From NCBI RefSeq assembly GCF_040436345.1, contig NC_133221.1:25373665-25437664 (forward strand): 64,000 nt of DNA, read 5' to 3'. Positions 24,963-60,558 of the stretch are shown here, piece by piece. The position numbers and the translations under genes were made by a program. The notes below the pieces were generated by a model. It was not told the DNA's origin and searched no databases. It saw only the letters and a program-made list of their open reading frames with translations. This DNA comes from Pagrus major. Lineage: Eukaryota; Chordata; Actinopteri; Spariformes; Sparidae. The first letter of the stretch is position 1, and the number at the start of each line of letters is the position of its first letter.

Positions 24963-26677
24963 AAAATAAAAGCCTACCACAGCCGTGAGTTTTTGTTGGC
25001 GACACCTTGTGGAGTGGAGTGCAACTGCAGCGTAATGACACCAAACAGTAGAGTAAGGATGTTAACATAAAATACCCAAATAAGAATGTTATTAGACTGG
25101 TAAAGGTTTTTGCTTTGTATTGTTTTACATTTTTCTTATAGACTTATACAAATCTAAGTTTTAAAAACAGTGTATTTTATTGTACAATAAATACAAATAA
25201 TTTATTTTTTAGATCCGCACGTGCAACATGTTTTTCTCAGTTAGGTCCAGCTTTACAGGAATGGATACTGTGATCCACTAGACACATAGATATATTACAT
25301 CACCTATGCTTACAACTCTCAATACTGTGACATTTAAACATGAAGAGAAGACTGATCTGCCCTACTTTGTTTGGTTAGTGGATGGATATTTTCAATATAT
25401 TCAGTTGCGTTTGAGAATTTTGATTTGGGCTGCTTAGCTATGTACCAGCATCAGTTTCAATAGTAGTGGGCTTACACCTTACTTTTAGACAGTGATAATG
25501 TCCCCTTATAAATTAAAATTGTGTTCCTAGGGCAAATTTGAAAGGAAAGATAGATCTGTTACATACAAACAAGTTGTCAGTTAGTCATGCAAGAATGAGC
25601 CACATGAGTGCCATTTCCTTCTCAAGCATCCTCTTCATAATGTATTCTTGCAGAAGCACACATAACTATTGACAGTCATTCTTTTCAGGGCAACTATTGG
25701 AGATGTACTAAAAATAACAAATTAATCTGAGGAGAGGAAACAACCCCTTGACATTTTGTCAAGGACATCACAAGACTCCTTTTAAACCCATGCATCCTTG
25801 AGTACTCATGCACCTCACCACACCATTGTTGACATCACTAATAAAAGAGCAGAGTCTGCAAAGAACCACAGTGCCAGGTACCATTTAGGACAAGGCCAAT
25901 ATTCACTCCAGCCTGTAAGCTCCTCAACCAGTCAGCTTTCATTATGCTAATTAATGTTGCTCTGGTTGGCTGCAATGTTTTTTTTTCGCTGTCAGCAGTC
26001 TCTTTAACTGGGCTCAGCTGTACTCTTTTTCTGCCACTAATTCCATTACAACTCACACAACTGACAGAAAAGTCTGCCAAAAATTGAAACTACAAAGCTG
26101 TTTTAGCTGATGTGCAGATGTATTCATACATGCTCTAATTTTGTACTAAACTAGTTTTGATTTCCAAACTACATTTAAATGGGGTAAGTTAATAGCAGGT
26201 GATGTACTTGATGACAAAAAAATGAGCCCAGATGCAGGCCAGCTGTGCTGACTACGCACACAACCCTCCCTCCCTCTCTCTCCTTCTGTCCTTGTGATGT
26301 CGGGAAGGGACAAAGAGTCGTAGAAGCAATGTATTTTTATATTTTAACAGAATTGTGCATTTTCTTTATTGGCATGACCATGACCAAGTATAAATTTCAT
26401 AAATTATAGACTATACAATATACAGTACACAGTAACACTATACAGTAAATTGCTACACTATATAGTATAATGAAAGTTTATACATTCATACCAATGTGAT
26501 GAAGCATTATCAATACAGTGAAAAAATGTTTTCCAATTTTCCAAATATCTATCTATAATAAACAATTTCCCCCCGGGGATAATAAAGTATTTCTGATTCT
26601 GATTCTGATATAATGCTATTTTTACAAATTGATGAATTTATATTGTTCACCACAACATGTAGGTCTATAGTATTTAT

Positions 26678-26678
<1 letters not shown>
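24963..26678. other. bcas2-trim33 divergent intergenic region
   Basis: About 2.0 kb separates the two start codons. It is AT-rich, with no exon recognised. It ends in a retroposon tail (26571-26608) and a GATA array. The length suggests two separate promoters rather than one shared bidirectional core. Confidence 0.6.
26571..26608 (+). mobile_element. Retroposon 3' tail: hairpin, AATAAAG, (TTCTGA)n
   Basis: CCCCGGGG-type self-complementary bases, then AATAAAG and about three TTCTGA units. This is the hallmark 3' end of a common fish non-LTR retroposon. Its body probably extends left into 26350-26560, but the 5' edge is unclear. Confidence 0.7.

Positions 26679-26746
<68 letters not shown>
26679..26746. 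repeat. (GATA)n array upstream of trim33
   Basis: About 17 pure GATA units, ending about 118 bases upstream of the trim33 ATG and 48 bases before a CRE-like site. Confidence 0.97.
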
Positions 26747-26794
26747 GAACAAGCAAACAAGCAAATAAACAAAGTCGGGTCTTGGTTAACGTCA

Positions 26795-26802
26795 TGACGT
26801 AA
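26795..26802 (+). promoter_or_regulatory. CRE-like TGACGTAA in trim33 promoter
   Basis: TGACGTAA lies 69 bases before the trim33 ATG, amid several ACGT words (to 26808). This is a CREB/ATF-type site by sequence; function is inferred from position. Confidence 0.5.
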
Positions 26803-26863
26803 CGTACGTACTCCTGGTTCGAGAAGTTACGCAGGACGTGCAGCGGTTCAAAGAGGAAGGAAG

Positions 26864-50625
<23,762 letters not shown>

Positions 50626-51148
50626 GAACCACCCTCAAAAGAGACAAGAGAAGTGAAGAACTGTCTTCCTCACATCCCACACTTCTCTTTTGTTTGAGGC
50701 AGCAAACAAAAAGGACGAGATTCGCTGTACAAACTGCTTGTTTTATCTCATCCTTGCCTTTGAAAGAATTACTGTCAACTACATTAGACATCTGCCTTTA
50801 TCAGAACTCTTGAGGACAGAAACATAAAAGAGCTGCATTTCCTTCTGATTTCATGGACACTCGAGAACTCGCTTGTACAGAGTTTGAAGTAGGACTTGTT
50901 TTGCAGTAGTTTGATGAGTTTAACGGTTGGTCCCTTATTTTCTATCATACATTTTCATTTGTAGATTTGTTGTGACAGTTGCTTTACAAAACATTTAAAT
51001 TCCCTGTTCCCAGTTCTCAATGTATTATATCTATACTTTGACATGAAACCTACCAAGTATTTGTATGACTTTGTGGAAACGTTATGTAAATAAGAGAATC
51101 TAGCCCATTGAAGGTATTCCTACAGTATAGATGTTTGGGTGCGTCATC

Positions 51149-51154
51149 AATAAA
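51149..51154 (+). terminator. trim33 polyadenylation signal
   Basis: This is the first clear AATAAA after the trim33 stop (about 525 bases of 3' UTR), followed by a GT-rich stretch (TGTGTGGTGTGGTG) suitable as a downstream element. Confidence 0.75.
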
Positions 51155-51952
51155 ACCTGTTCTTGAAATATATCAAAGAAAATGTGTGGTGTGGTGTAGG
51201 TCTGGGGTGGCTAGAGAGCCGCTTAAGGAGAAGTTCACGAAAATTACAAAAACGACAACAAAAACATGTTCTGGCATACCCTTGATGGTATTTAGCCATG
51301 TAAATACATTTTGTTTAATTTGTCATGATGCCTGTTTTCAAAACTGCTTCACAGTGGAGGTGGATGGAATCACATTTGTGGTGCATACAAATTCACAACT
51401 ACATCCCTTCACAGAAATGGTGTATAATAGTCAGCAGCACGCTGGGAAAAGTACAGGTGTTACTAATAACATTAAAGTTGAGGCAACGCTAACATCCTCA
51501 GTAACTAGTTGCTGTGATGGCTCTTTTGTAATTCAGTTGCGTGTTTAAGTTGTGACAGTGAGTCTGCATGAGTACTGGGAGTCTGGGACCCTGAAACCAA
51601 AGCAGCTAAATGGAATATAGCCATCATTCATTCTATTATCTACACCTGTGCTTTTCCTACTGTGACATGAGAAATTGTCCTTGTTGTAAAGGCCTACTGG
51701 TGGAGAGTGCTATGAACACTTGCAAAATTAAATTGCCGGCAGACAGTACTTTGGTAAACTCTTAACTAATATTACTATTTAAAAAACTAATGAGGACTAT
51801 TAATAATGTTTTGTTTTAACTTCATTATCAACAACTGTCATAGATGGTTTAAAATACTGTTTTGGACAGTGACATTCTTAAAATCTGAAAATTAGATTAA
51901 CAATAAATACTGAGTCAACACGGGATATCATGACTAACATGGAAAGTATTAA

Positions 51953-52452
51953 AGGGTAACTCCACCAACTCTACACATTAAAGTGTGTTTACAGTTCTTT
52001 GGGGAGTTCTACTGCATATGTGAAAAAGTAGTATAAAGCATTTTGCGGCTCCAGAGGAAGCTGCACTGAATCTGATTAATTGCCTCCAATGATGTCACTA
52101 GGTGGCAGAGTTGCATTGTGGGTAATTTAGGCACCAGGTTTTGAAAAGGAAGAAGAATGTGTGGATTGGTAAAGGTGATATCTCTGGTTCTGCTGTGCAG
52201 ACTAGTTATTTGTTTTTTGAACTGCCCAACCATGTTATAGGAGTACAATGCTGTACCAGTGGACTGCTTTCCAAAACCTGGTGCCTACATTACCCACAAT
52301 GCAACTTAGCCACTCAGTGACATCACTGAAGGCAGTTTATCAGATTACATGCAGCTACTCGAGCCACTTTATACTACTTTTTCCACATAAGAAGTAGTAC
52401 TGCCCAAGACCTGTAAACACATTTTAATGTATAAAATCGCTGGAGTTACCCT
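51953..52452. mobile_element. 500-bp TTAA-flanked foldback MITE
   Basis: The ends AGGGTAACTCCA ... TGGAGTTACCCT are inverted and flanked by TTAA (51949-51952, 52453-52456). The arms stay complementary for about 190 bases each (for example ATTGTGGGTAAT near 52115 pairs with ATTACCCACAAT near 52290). It would fold into one long hairpin. Confidence 0.9.
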
Positions 52453-53040
52453 TTAAGCTTCCTTTACATGTAAAAGGAATGTTTGGCCTTCTTGGGCATT
52501 GTCCTCGTGATGGGAGGACAAAAATTGACCGAACAGACAGATAGCAGCAGCTTAGTAACAACACAAAGTGAAGGATTTTATGGGTAATACACACTTAAAT
52601 TAATCCACTATTTAGAAAAAGTCAGTATTAATTAAAGTTGTTTCCACTACTAACCCTCTTGCCAGTGATGCAGTCATAGTTTCTGTCTAATATTTGCGAT
52701 AAGGGGCAACAAAATTATGTTGGTGGCCTTTTTTCTTTTTTTTTAATAAAGTTGCAACATTGTGATTACATCACTATTATAAGATATTGAACTTGGCAGT
52801 TGAAGAGAGGTGGCATCCTTATCTCTGAAAGATTGAATCCTCTTAGATTCTTCAGACAAATGATGTGATAGCCTATATCAGTATACAGGCCTAACTTGAG
52901 TTCAAAGATCAAACAGACCAAATCTCTTTGCAAATAATTTGCAAAGGGATTTGCACAGTCCCTGGCAAATAACAACCATTGTGTACAGAAACTGTGCACC
53001 TCAGATTTATTCCCTTTTTATGTTCTTGACCCATTACATT

Positions 53041-53268
53041 TTAACCCCAGACGTCGAGCAGTGTAGGAGAAGCACGTGAGAGAGGGAAGTGGCCTTTTTA
53101 GCCGCACGAGCTGACATCAGCGTGCTGAGGTGCTGAATCGTCAGTCTGCCCGTGTGTCAGCTGATGCGTTCAGCGTCGACTCAGTTAAATATAGGAAATA
53201 ACTTGTTGAGTCCTCTTTTTTGTCTTCATTCAAAGTCTCACGTCGTATTTCACCTTCTTTGCCAGGTA
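53041..53268 (+). promoter_or_regulatory. Candidate orphan promoter and short non-coding exon
   Basis: A dense cluster of TGCTGA/TCAGC half-sites and a CACGTG (53073-53078) precedes TTAAATATAGG (about 53188), then a pyrimidine-rich stretch ending CCAG/GTAGGA at 53264-53269. This resembles TATA box, short exon and donor. No coding exon follows before slc66a1, so it could be a distal slc66a1 first exon, an enhancer, a non-coding RNA or chance. Confidence 0.25.
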
Positions 53269-54298
53269 GGATTCGTTCCTTGATATTAATGTTCGGTTAC
53301 AATACATGAAGCCTAATATTGTCGTTATAATTAATATTTTTCTCTGTTTTCTCATGTTTCCCGCCTTGAACGACTCAACTGTCATTTACTTAAAACTGAA
53401 ATTATCAGCTTCTTTTGTCTTCAAATGAAGATAATCAGGACAGGATGTTATGATGAAAAGAAACCCGTTTTAATGTGATAACGGTAATTAGCCATCTAAT
53501 CATCTCTGCATATAACAAAAGAACTGCCACTTCTTTAGACAACCAACACCCTCACATTTGCATACAGGTCCGTTTCAAAGCCTATAGGATGTGCCCCTTT
53601 GGGCCTGGTAATTATAGGTTTATTGTTTTTCACGGCTGCATACTAAAATGCAAAGCTTGTTGAAGAATGCAGGAGGCCTCGAGACTAATGACGGCTCAGG
53701 GCTAATGACTGAATTACCACGTGCAGCAAAATATTCCAGTATAACAAGGCTTGTAGATATGTGATGAGAGTGTGTGAAATGTGCGAGCCCTGGGACATCA
53801 GATCAGCTGTCCCAGTTCTGCAGAGGGGTCGCATTAACATGAAAGCATACCATTAGCTTGTCCCACAGCCTTAATAAATCGTTTACAGTTGAACAGTCTC
53901 GACCTGACACTGATGTTGGTCCTGAACTTTGGGAAGCAGAATTATAATTTCTACCTCAACCTTGGAAATCATAATAAATCCTCAAAGGGAAATTAAAACA
54001 TATATTAGAGATCTATGATAAGCTACAGTCATTGTGTTCTGTAAGTATAATTTTATGGTGATGATGTACAAACTGAGTGACAGAATAACCGCATCCTTCC
54101 CTTTATGCTTCCTTAAAATCACAATCTGTTACATTGTACTATAAAACAAGTTGGAAGGATGTCTGCGACATGTTCCCAACCCATGGCGAGGGATATTAAT
54201 GTTATTAAATGGGCGAAATGTACATTCCTGTATCACATCCAAGTAATACTTTTATTTTGAAGGATTAACTACATTGTTTTGAAGTTCACCGGTTGCCC

Positions 54299-54345
54299 GT
54301 CACGTGCAAATTTTGCTGCAGTGACGTTTCAGCCCAACGACCAAT
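54299..54345 (+). promoter_or_regulatory. slc66a1 promoter: CLEAR-like E-box, CRE half-site, CCAAT
   Basis: GTCACGTG (54299-54306), TGACGT (54322-54327) and CCAAT (54341-54345) lie 100-140 bases upstream of the first-exon ATG. The CLEAR element bound by TFEB/TFE3 in lysosomal gene promoters has the core GTCACGTGAC, so eight of ten positions match here. SLC66A1 is a lysosomal transporter, which makes the match sensible. Confidence 0.55.
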
Positions 54346-54440
54346 CAGCTGACGGGCTCAGAACTGGCTTGTTTACCGCCTGCTTCCTGTTGTCGCCACA
54401 GTCTCTGGGAGGTTTTTGTTCTGCTAACGACTTTGCCGGC

Positions 54441-57400
54441 ATGTCAGCGGCCGCACAGGCAAGATACATTTAGTTTTTCTCATTTCCACTACGATACTTT
54501 GTAGTCATGTTCGACACAAACGCCACAAACTGAGATTCAGCTGTCTTTTATGTGTTTTTTGTTTTTGTCGTGGCTAGCTGGCTAAATTGCTAACATATGT
54601 TGGTGTATCTGTTCTCTGGTTTCTGTTTCGCCTATTTTGGATGAAAAAGTAACATTATGTGTTCCCACTTAACAGCCACTGTTTTTATCTAATCAGCGTC
54701 TCCAACAGCAGGATTTGGATCCAAACGGGCTGTTTTGATGTTTTTCCACAACCTTTGAACCCGTTGCGACCGTGTTAACTGGAAACACTGTGTTATTTCG
54801 GTTTGTGGTCCAGATGCGATGTTCTTTTTGATGTTTTATGGCTGATTGGAGTCAGGGGTGAAGCTCTGGATACTTCATGTTTGTGCCATATGGTTGAGAC
54901 ATTTTTGCCATTTTCAATTAGTCTCTCTTGGAAACAAGAATCAAATGCAGTTTTAATCTCTTTGTTTCTTGTGTTTTAATAATGTGGATATTTACAGTGG
55001 TTCCTCTTTTCTACAGAATATGATGGCAGATGGAGTCCTCACTCGGGGCGCCTTTGGATCGATGACTGATGGAAACTTTACTTCCTTGTGCCCCAATGGG
55101 TCCCAGTGGGTTTGGGATGGGCTTGGAGAATGTGCCCAGGATGCCAGGGATATGGCCAGCATCTACCTAGGCCTCCTGTCCATCCTCTGCTTCATGGTGT
55201 CTTCACTTCCGTAAGTCTTTTGTGTTGGTGTCTCTCAGAGGAAATGCTTTTTCATCTTATCACCATGTATAACTCTGTCTTCTTCTTTTTTTTCTGATTG
55301 CAGACAGTACTATAGCTCGTGCAGAACGGGGAACATGGACAGCGCCCTCTCAATTTGGTTCCTGCTGCTGTGGTTGGGAGGTGACACCTGTAATCTGGTG
55401 GGCTCCTTCTTGGCAGATCAGCTTCCACTTCAGGTGACTTGTAGTGATATGAGGACTGCCTCAGTGTTGGGGTGTTTCCCGTGAAAGAGTAGGGCTGCAA
55501 CTAACAAAACTAAAGCTATAAATCATTTAGTAAATGTAAAAAAACACCAAGAAATGATCATTAGAAGTTATGAAAACCACAAATTTTGTATTTTCATTCA
55601 AAGAAAACATATGATTTTAATAATGTTATGACAAATAAATGAATTAGAATCAGATGAATGATTATTCAAATGTATATTGATCGTTGTTCTGTCATTTGAT
55701 GAATTAATGACTTGACTTATCATGCCAAGTTATGATACAAATGGCTTTTCATGTGAATTCCATCACAATGACTTAATTTGTATGAGGAAAATGTAAATGT
55801 TCATGACTTTTTAACACGTGATTTTTCTCCCTTTTATCCAGACATATACAGCAGTTTATTACGTTATAGCTGACCTGGTGATGCTGGCCATGTACCTTTA
55901 CTACAAGTTAAAGAACAGAATGGCTGAAAGTGAGTGTTTTCTTTGTTTGTTTTATTGCTCAATTTCCCAAATGCCAAATATGAACCAAGTTTTTGTTTTG
56001 TGCAGTGCCTTATTTGCATCTTAATTATTTTGCATCCTACTTTGCTTATTTGCATCCTCATTTAGAATCCCACACATAGGCCTTTGTGAACACATGATAT
56101 ATAAAAGAAAAACTCCAAACATATATCCGTAACTGTAAACTGTAGCAATACTCTTTAATGATTTGGTTGCTTAATACTTACTTCAGTTTTATCTGACATA
56201 GCTGCTTATAGAACAAGCTGATGAGCAATGAACCAACTCTAGTCCAGACAGAGGAAGAGGGTAATCCCTGTACCCTGTGATGATGTCATCATATGCCTCA
56301 TGTTGCTGTGCCATTTGTTCCTTTACGGTTGACCTTTGACACAGTAACCCTTGTCTGGAGGAATGTGCTGAGATGTCTTTCCCTGTACCGATGATGAACC
56401 CAGGTGTTGTCTCTTCTACAGGCAGGACTGTTCTGAATGTTGTGGGTGTAGCCTGCGTCCTGAGCTTCACCACGAGCCTCATTAACCTCCCTGGGTTAGG
56501 CGCCCAACAGGAAATAATTCCTTCTGGGTTCAGAAGTCGCAGCTTGCTCTCAACCTCTGACACTAACCTTATCAGAGTGAGTCAGTTGTTTAATTTGCAA
56601 CCTGGGGTAAATTAACTATTTATGTTTGGCATTTCATCATGGTGTAACAATGTGTCTGCCTCTCTGTTGCTTCAGGCTTTTACCCCCAAAGAGATTATTG
56701 GATTCTCCATTGGGTCAGTGTCATCAGTGCTTTATCTCTTCTCCAGACTTCCGCAGATGTACACTAATGTGAGTATGACAAAGTGGGTTCTGCTACAAAT
56801 GTGAAGTATCTTTTGTAGTACTGCCTGCATACTATAGATGGTAAATATTAACTGATACTAATACTTATGCTAGAAGCAAATGGATGATAACGGTCATTAG
56901 AACAAGTATGGTAATAATAATATTACTACAGCATCACTATATAGTGCAAACCTTCGAATTATAATTGTTATAAATCTCATTACACTATTGTTGGTAAAAC
57001 TAAATCCAACAAGTTCTAAATACAATAAAAATAAAATTCAGTTAGTTTGGTATCAAGATGAAGACCTATATCAGGTCTGGAATCCATGTGTACACAGTGA
57101 TTAACATGCATAACGTGTCACAAGTCAAGACTTTACATATTTAAAATGACAGGTATGATTAAAGATAAATCAGGTGAGAATGTGCCTTGTGTAAAATAAT
57201 GATAGCAATTACAAGCTGTGTATGTTTAAATCCTCTCAAGATGAAAAATGTAAAACCCTGATTCAAAAAAAGTTGGGATGCCATGTAAAATGAAAATAAG
57301 GTCAGAATGCAATGATTTGCAAAAGTTTTTGACCTATATTCAACTGAATACAGTATGAAGACGGGATATTTAATGTTTAAACTGATAAACTCATTTATTT

Positions 57401-59720
57401 GATGACTGAAACACACAAAGTGAAAGAACCACGATATCTCAACTTTTTTGAAAGGCCTTGTATTTCAAAGTGAAAGAAGCAAATTCATTGTAGCTGAAAT
57501 CTGAGCAGCTGAAAATAAAAGTGAATAAAATGTACTGACAGAATGGATGATTGCCTCTGCAGTCAAGAAAAGGTTTTTGTTTTGCTAACTTCCTCTCGTT
57601 CTCTCATTTCTCCTCTCAGTACAAGAGGAAGTCCACAGAAGGAGTTTCTTACTTCCTGTTCGCTCTGGTCATTCTGGGAAACACCATGTACGGCATGAGC
57701 GTCCTACTGAAGAACCCTGATGAGGGCCAGGGCGAGAAAAGCTACATGATCCACCACTTGCCCTGGCTCATTGGCAGCCTTGGCACCCTGGCGTTGGATC
57801 TCCTTGTATCCTTTAAAGAAAAGAAAAAATGCCCACTGCGGCCGGGCCTCTGGATTCTCCTTAATCCCACGTACATGCTACATTTTAGGCAGCGTTGAGC
57901 TTGTGGAGAGGACACTTCATCAAATTGGTTTAGGTCTCATGACTGCGTGTGTGGGAACACGATATGTAGTATCAAAGCTCCAAACACTCGTAGAGAAATT
58001 GGTTTGTTGCCAGCAAAGAAACAGGAGTGTAAAGAGCTGCACTAGTGGCCCCTGGAGGCCACAAAAGTGGTGGACTGAAGTATCAAGTTGCTTCCTGCTG
58101 TTTTTCCAATTAGCATATAGATGAGGCAGAAGTACCAGGGGAAAGTTTTTACTGAACTCTGATTGGACAGTTGAAAGCCCTACTTTGCTGTCACAGTCAT
58201 CTGCAGGTTTAAAGGAATTCTTTAATTTGGGAAAAGGTGGTTAGTTAGCATAAACTTAGCAGAAGCAAAGCTAACTTTGGCAACAATCAGAGAGGTCACA
58301 GCTGGGACAAAAGGCAGTCTATCAAGTCATTTCCATGTTAAACCACTGTAATCTTTGTACGCATTAAACAAACAAGATACAACATGGTAAATAGTGAGCT
58401 TTAGAAGTGCTTTGAAGAGGTTTCCCCTGCTTCCAGTCTTTATGCTAAGCTAAGCTAACATCTCCTGGCTGTAGCTTCATATATATTTGACAGTCATGAG
58501 AGTGGTAGTGACCATCTGATTCTCAGCAAGACAGCCTTTACCAAAAATAACAGTTTTTTCTCAAAGCTACTACAAGGAACTTAAATTTGTTGTTGTTTCT
58601 GGCAATCCCTTTGGACAAACGATAATGATGGTGAAACAAAGTAAACTTTGTTTTGTAGCTTTTCTCCTCAGACTGTGAGCCCTTTCAATCATCCTCAGGA
58701 CTCTTCCATAAAAATACTTTTCATGTAAGAATAGCTATTTTAGTGCAGAAGTGTGCAGAAATAGCCAGTCGAGTCACTGATGGTCTCTTTTAGCTTATGT
58801 AGAGGCATCAGTATTCAATTATAAAGCCTGACCAATATTTCAGTCATATATGGTGTGCAATATGAGCTGAAATTAAAACTTTTTTTGAGAGATTATAATG
58901 CTTAAAAAGATGTTTGGGGTAATTTATAATTATCAAATTTCTAGTTAAGAACAAGTGTTTGGTTACCACATTTGAAGGATCATCGCAAAAATAATTTGTG
59001 TATATCAGGCAATATATTGATATTATAATATCTAATATTGGTATCAGCATCTGCCCGAAAATCTGAATATTGTTTGGGCTCTGTTAAATTCAGACTGTTT
59101 CATATCCAGTTAAATGTTTCTTGTTGTACATTCAAGCTACAGGGAACAAACATGGCCGCTTAATTAAAAGATCATAAAGCCAGAGACCAGCCAGTACTAT
59201 TCTATAATAATACTATCAGGGCCCAGGTCGTCTGTGTTTTGATTTTGGTCATTTGACTAATTGCAGCCTTATTTAGGAATATACACAACAGAAACTAAAA
59301 ATAACAACAGTATTCAAACCAGATTTTGATACAGGACTCCATCAACAAGAGGTAATGTGATCAGGCAGCAATGCAGGATATCCCATAGTAAATATTGTAC
59401 TTGAGTGCAGCTAATTAGAAACGTAAATTCAAATGCCCCCACAGTGAACCTGGGAGTTAAAGGAGTTGGGCCGCAGGGCCGACTTTACACAGTAAGTAAT
59501 CCAACCCTGTGCAGCAGATAAGAAGGACTTAGTGTCTGGTATTCAGTAAAATGTATTTTTCTTTATACCATTTCTTTATACCATGAATAAGGCTGTCAGC
59601 ACTTCTTTAGATTTCCTTAACGCTGCGGTTCAGATCTCAGTCCAGTTCTTGATTTACCGCAAAGCTAAGGTGGAGATGAACGGCATCCACGCTGAGACGA
59701 CGCCTCTGATCGGGAGCTAA
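54441..59720 (+). CDS. slc66a1: Lysosomal amino acid transporter 1 (PQLC2)
   Basis: Seven solid coding exons join in frame: 55017-55210, 55304-55433, 55842-55929, 56422-56576, 56676-56768, 57620-57805 and 59634-59720. From ATG 55020 they give 309 residues (human 291). A short upstream exon (54441-54458, MSAAAQ) would add seven residues if a GC donor at 54459 is used. Numbering from 55020, the two PQ motifs are at Pro64-Gln65 (SSLPQYY, split by an intron) and Pro214-Gln215 (SRLPQM). Glycosylation sequons NFT and NGS lie in the N-terminal lumenal tail. The C-terminus (ETTPLI, Glu302 to Ile307) fits a [DE]xxxL[LI] lysosomal sorting signal. The family is a seven-helix exporter of Arg, Lys, His and cystine-cysteamine adducts, and recruits C9orf72 complexes in mammals. 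Exon 7 has a weak donor (CTT/GTATCC). Confidence 0.93.
57245..57465. mobile_element. Decayed DNA-transposon fragment in slc66a1 intron
   Basis: CCCTGATTCAAAAAAAGTTGG, then TGCAATGATTTGCAAA and TTTGACCTATATTCAACTGAA, closing with CTCAACTTTTTTGAAAGGCC in inverted relation to the start, is a very common fish repeat. The imperfect inverted ends (AAAAAAGTTGGGA and CTCAACTTTTTT) suggest a non-autonomous DNA element; I cannot assign the superfamily. Confidence 0.55.
58210..58545. repeat. Dispersed fish repeat (GCTAAGCTAAGCTAACA family)
   Basis: The segment runs from TTTAAAGGAATTCTTTAATTT to TGATTCTCAGCAAGACAG and includes CTTCCAGTCTTTATGCTAAGC and CTGGCTGTAGCTTCATAT, words I recognise from a high-copy teleost repeat. 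The left end starts at TTAA. The right terminal repeat is not recognisable. Confidence 0.6.
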
Positions 59721-60552
59721 AGCAACAAACCAAGAGTGTTCTTGTGGGACACGAGCAGACACTCACTTCCAGTGGACCCTCACAATCACATATCCAACAA
59801 AATCAGGACGTTTTAGTTTGATTTTATACTTTTATTTATTATGCTCTTTTTTGATGTTTACAATGCATGTTTTTATTGGTAAACATAATGTGACAGATGA
59901 CTTCCTTCACTTGGGTTCAGCTGCAGGGGTGTGATTTACACTGCTCTTAATGTTGGGGTTTTAAAGGGACGATTGAGGGTTTCAGGTGTCGGACACGGAT
60001 GGAGACTCCTCCTGTCAACCTGAACTCATCTCCTGATTTTAGGTCACAGCCTCAGTTTGATGTCAGACCTCTTATAGATGTCAGAAACCTGTTGCTGGGG
60101 GTGACCAGACCATGCAGAGGTTTCTTTTAAACGGTTCTGGTGTTTGTAAGTTGCCAAATACTTTAACAGTCATGACGCTGACCACTGCATGAAGCCCGAT
60201 CTTGTTTACAGTGTTTTTAAAATTAAGTCCTGTAACTTGACTCTTTTGTTTTTCTGGGCTTCAGAGACGTGTCTGACTGGAAAAGAAGCAGTGCTTTGTA
60301 AAACAAGTGTAAATTGTATTTAGTCTATTTTTAATTAATGTTTACACCAAGTTCTGTAATCTTGGAAATCTTTTGAATTGTAGTCATATGATTTTATTTT
60401 AATTTTAAATACAGACACTTGACCAGTTTTGTTTGCACTGGTGATTAAAGTCATCACTTCACACAGATTTTCACTACCTTGTTAAATTTACACATTTTTC
60501 ATTTTTTCCTTTTGCCTGGTTTGCACAACAAGAATTGGTTTTGTACTCGTTA

Positions 60553-60558
60553 AATAAA
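60553..60558 (+). terminator. slc66a1 polyadenylation signal
   Basis: AATAAA, about 830 bases past the stop, with a second AATAAAT just after and a TGTG-rich tail (TGTGTTCTGTGGGTCAGTGTG) downstream. Confidence 0.7.

Noticed and set aside
51108-51548. 146-codon frame starting near the trim33 polyadenylation signal
   Set aside because: No splice context or recognisable domain; it runs across the trim33 3' end and repeat-like sequence.
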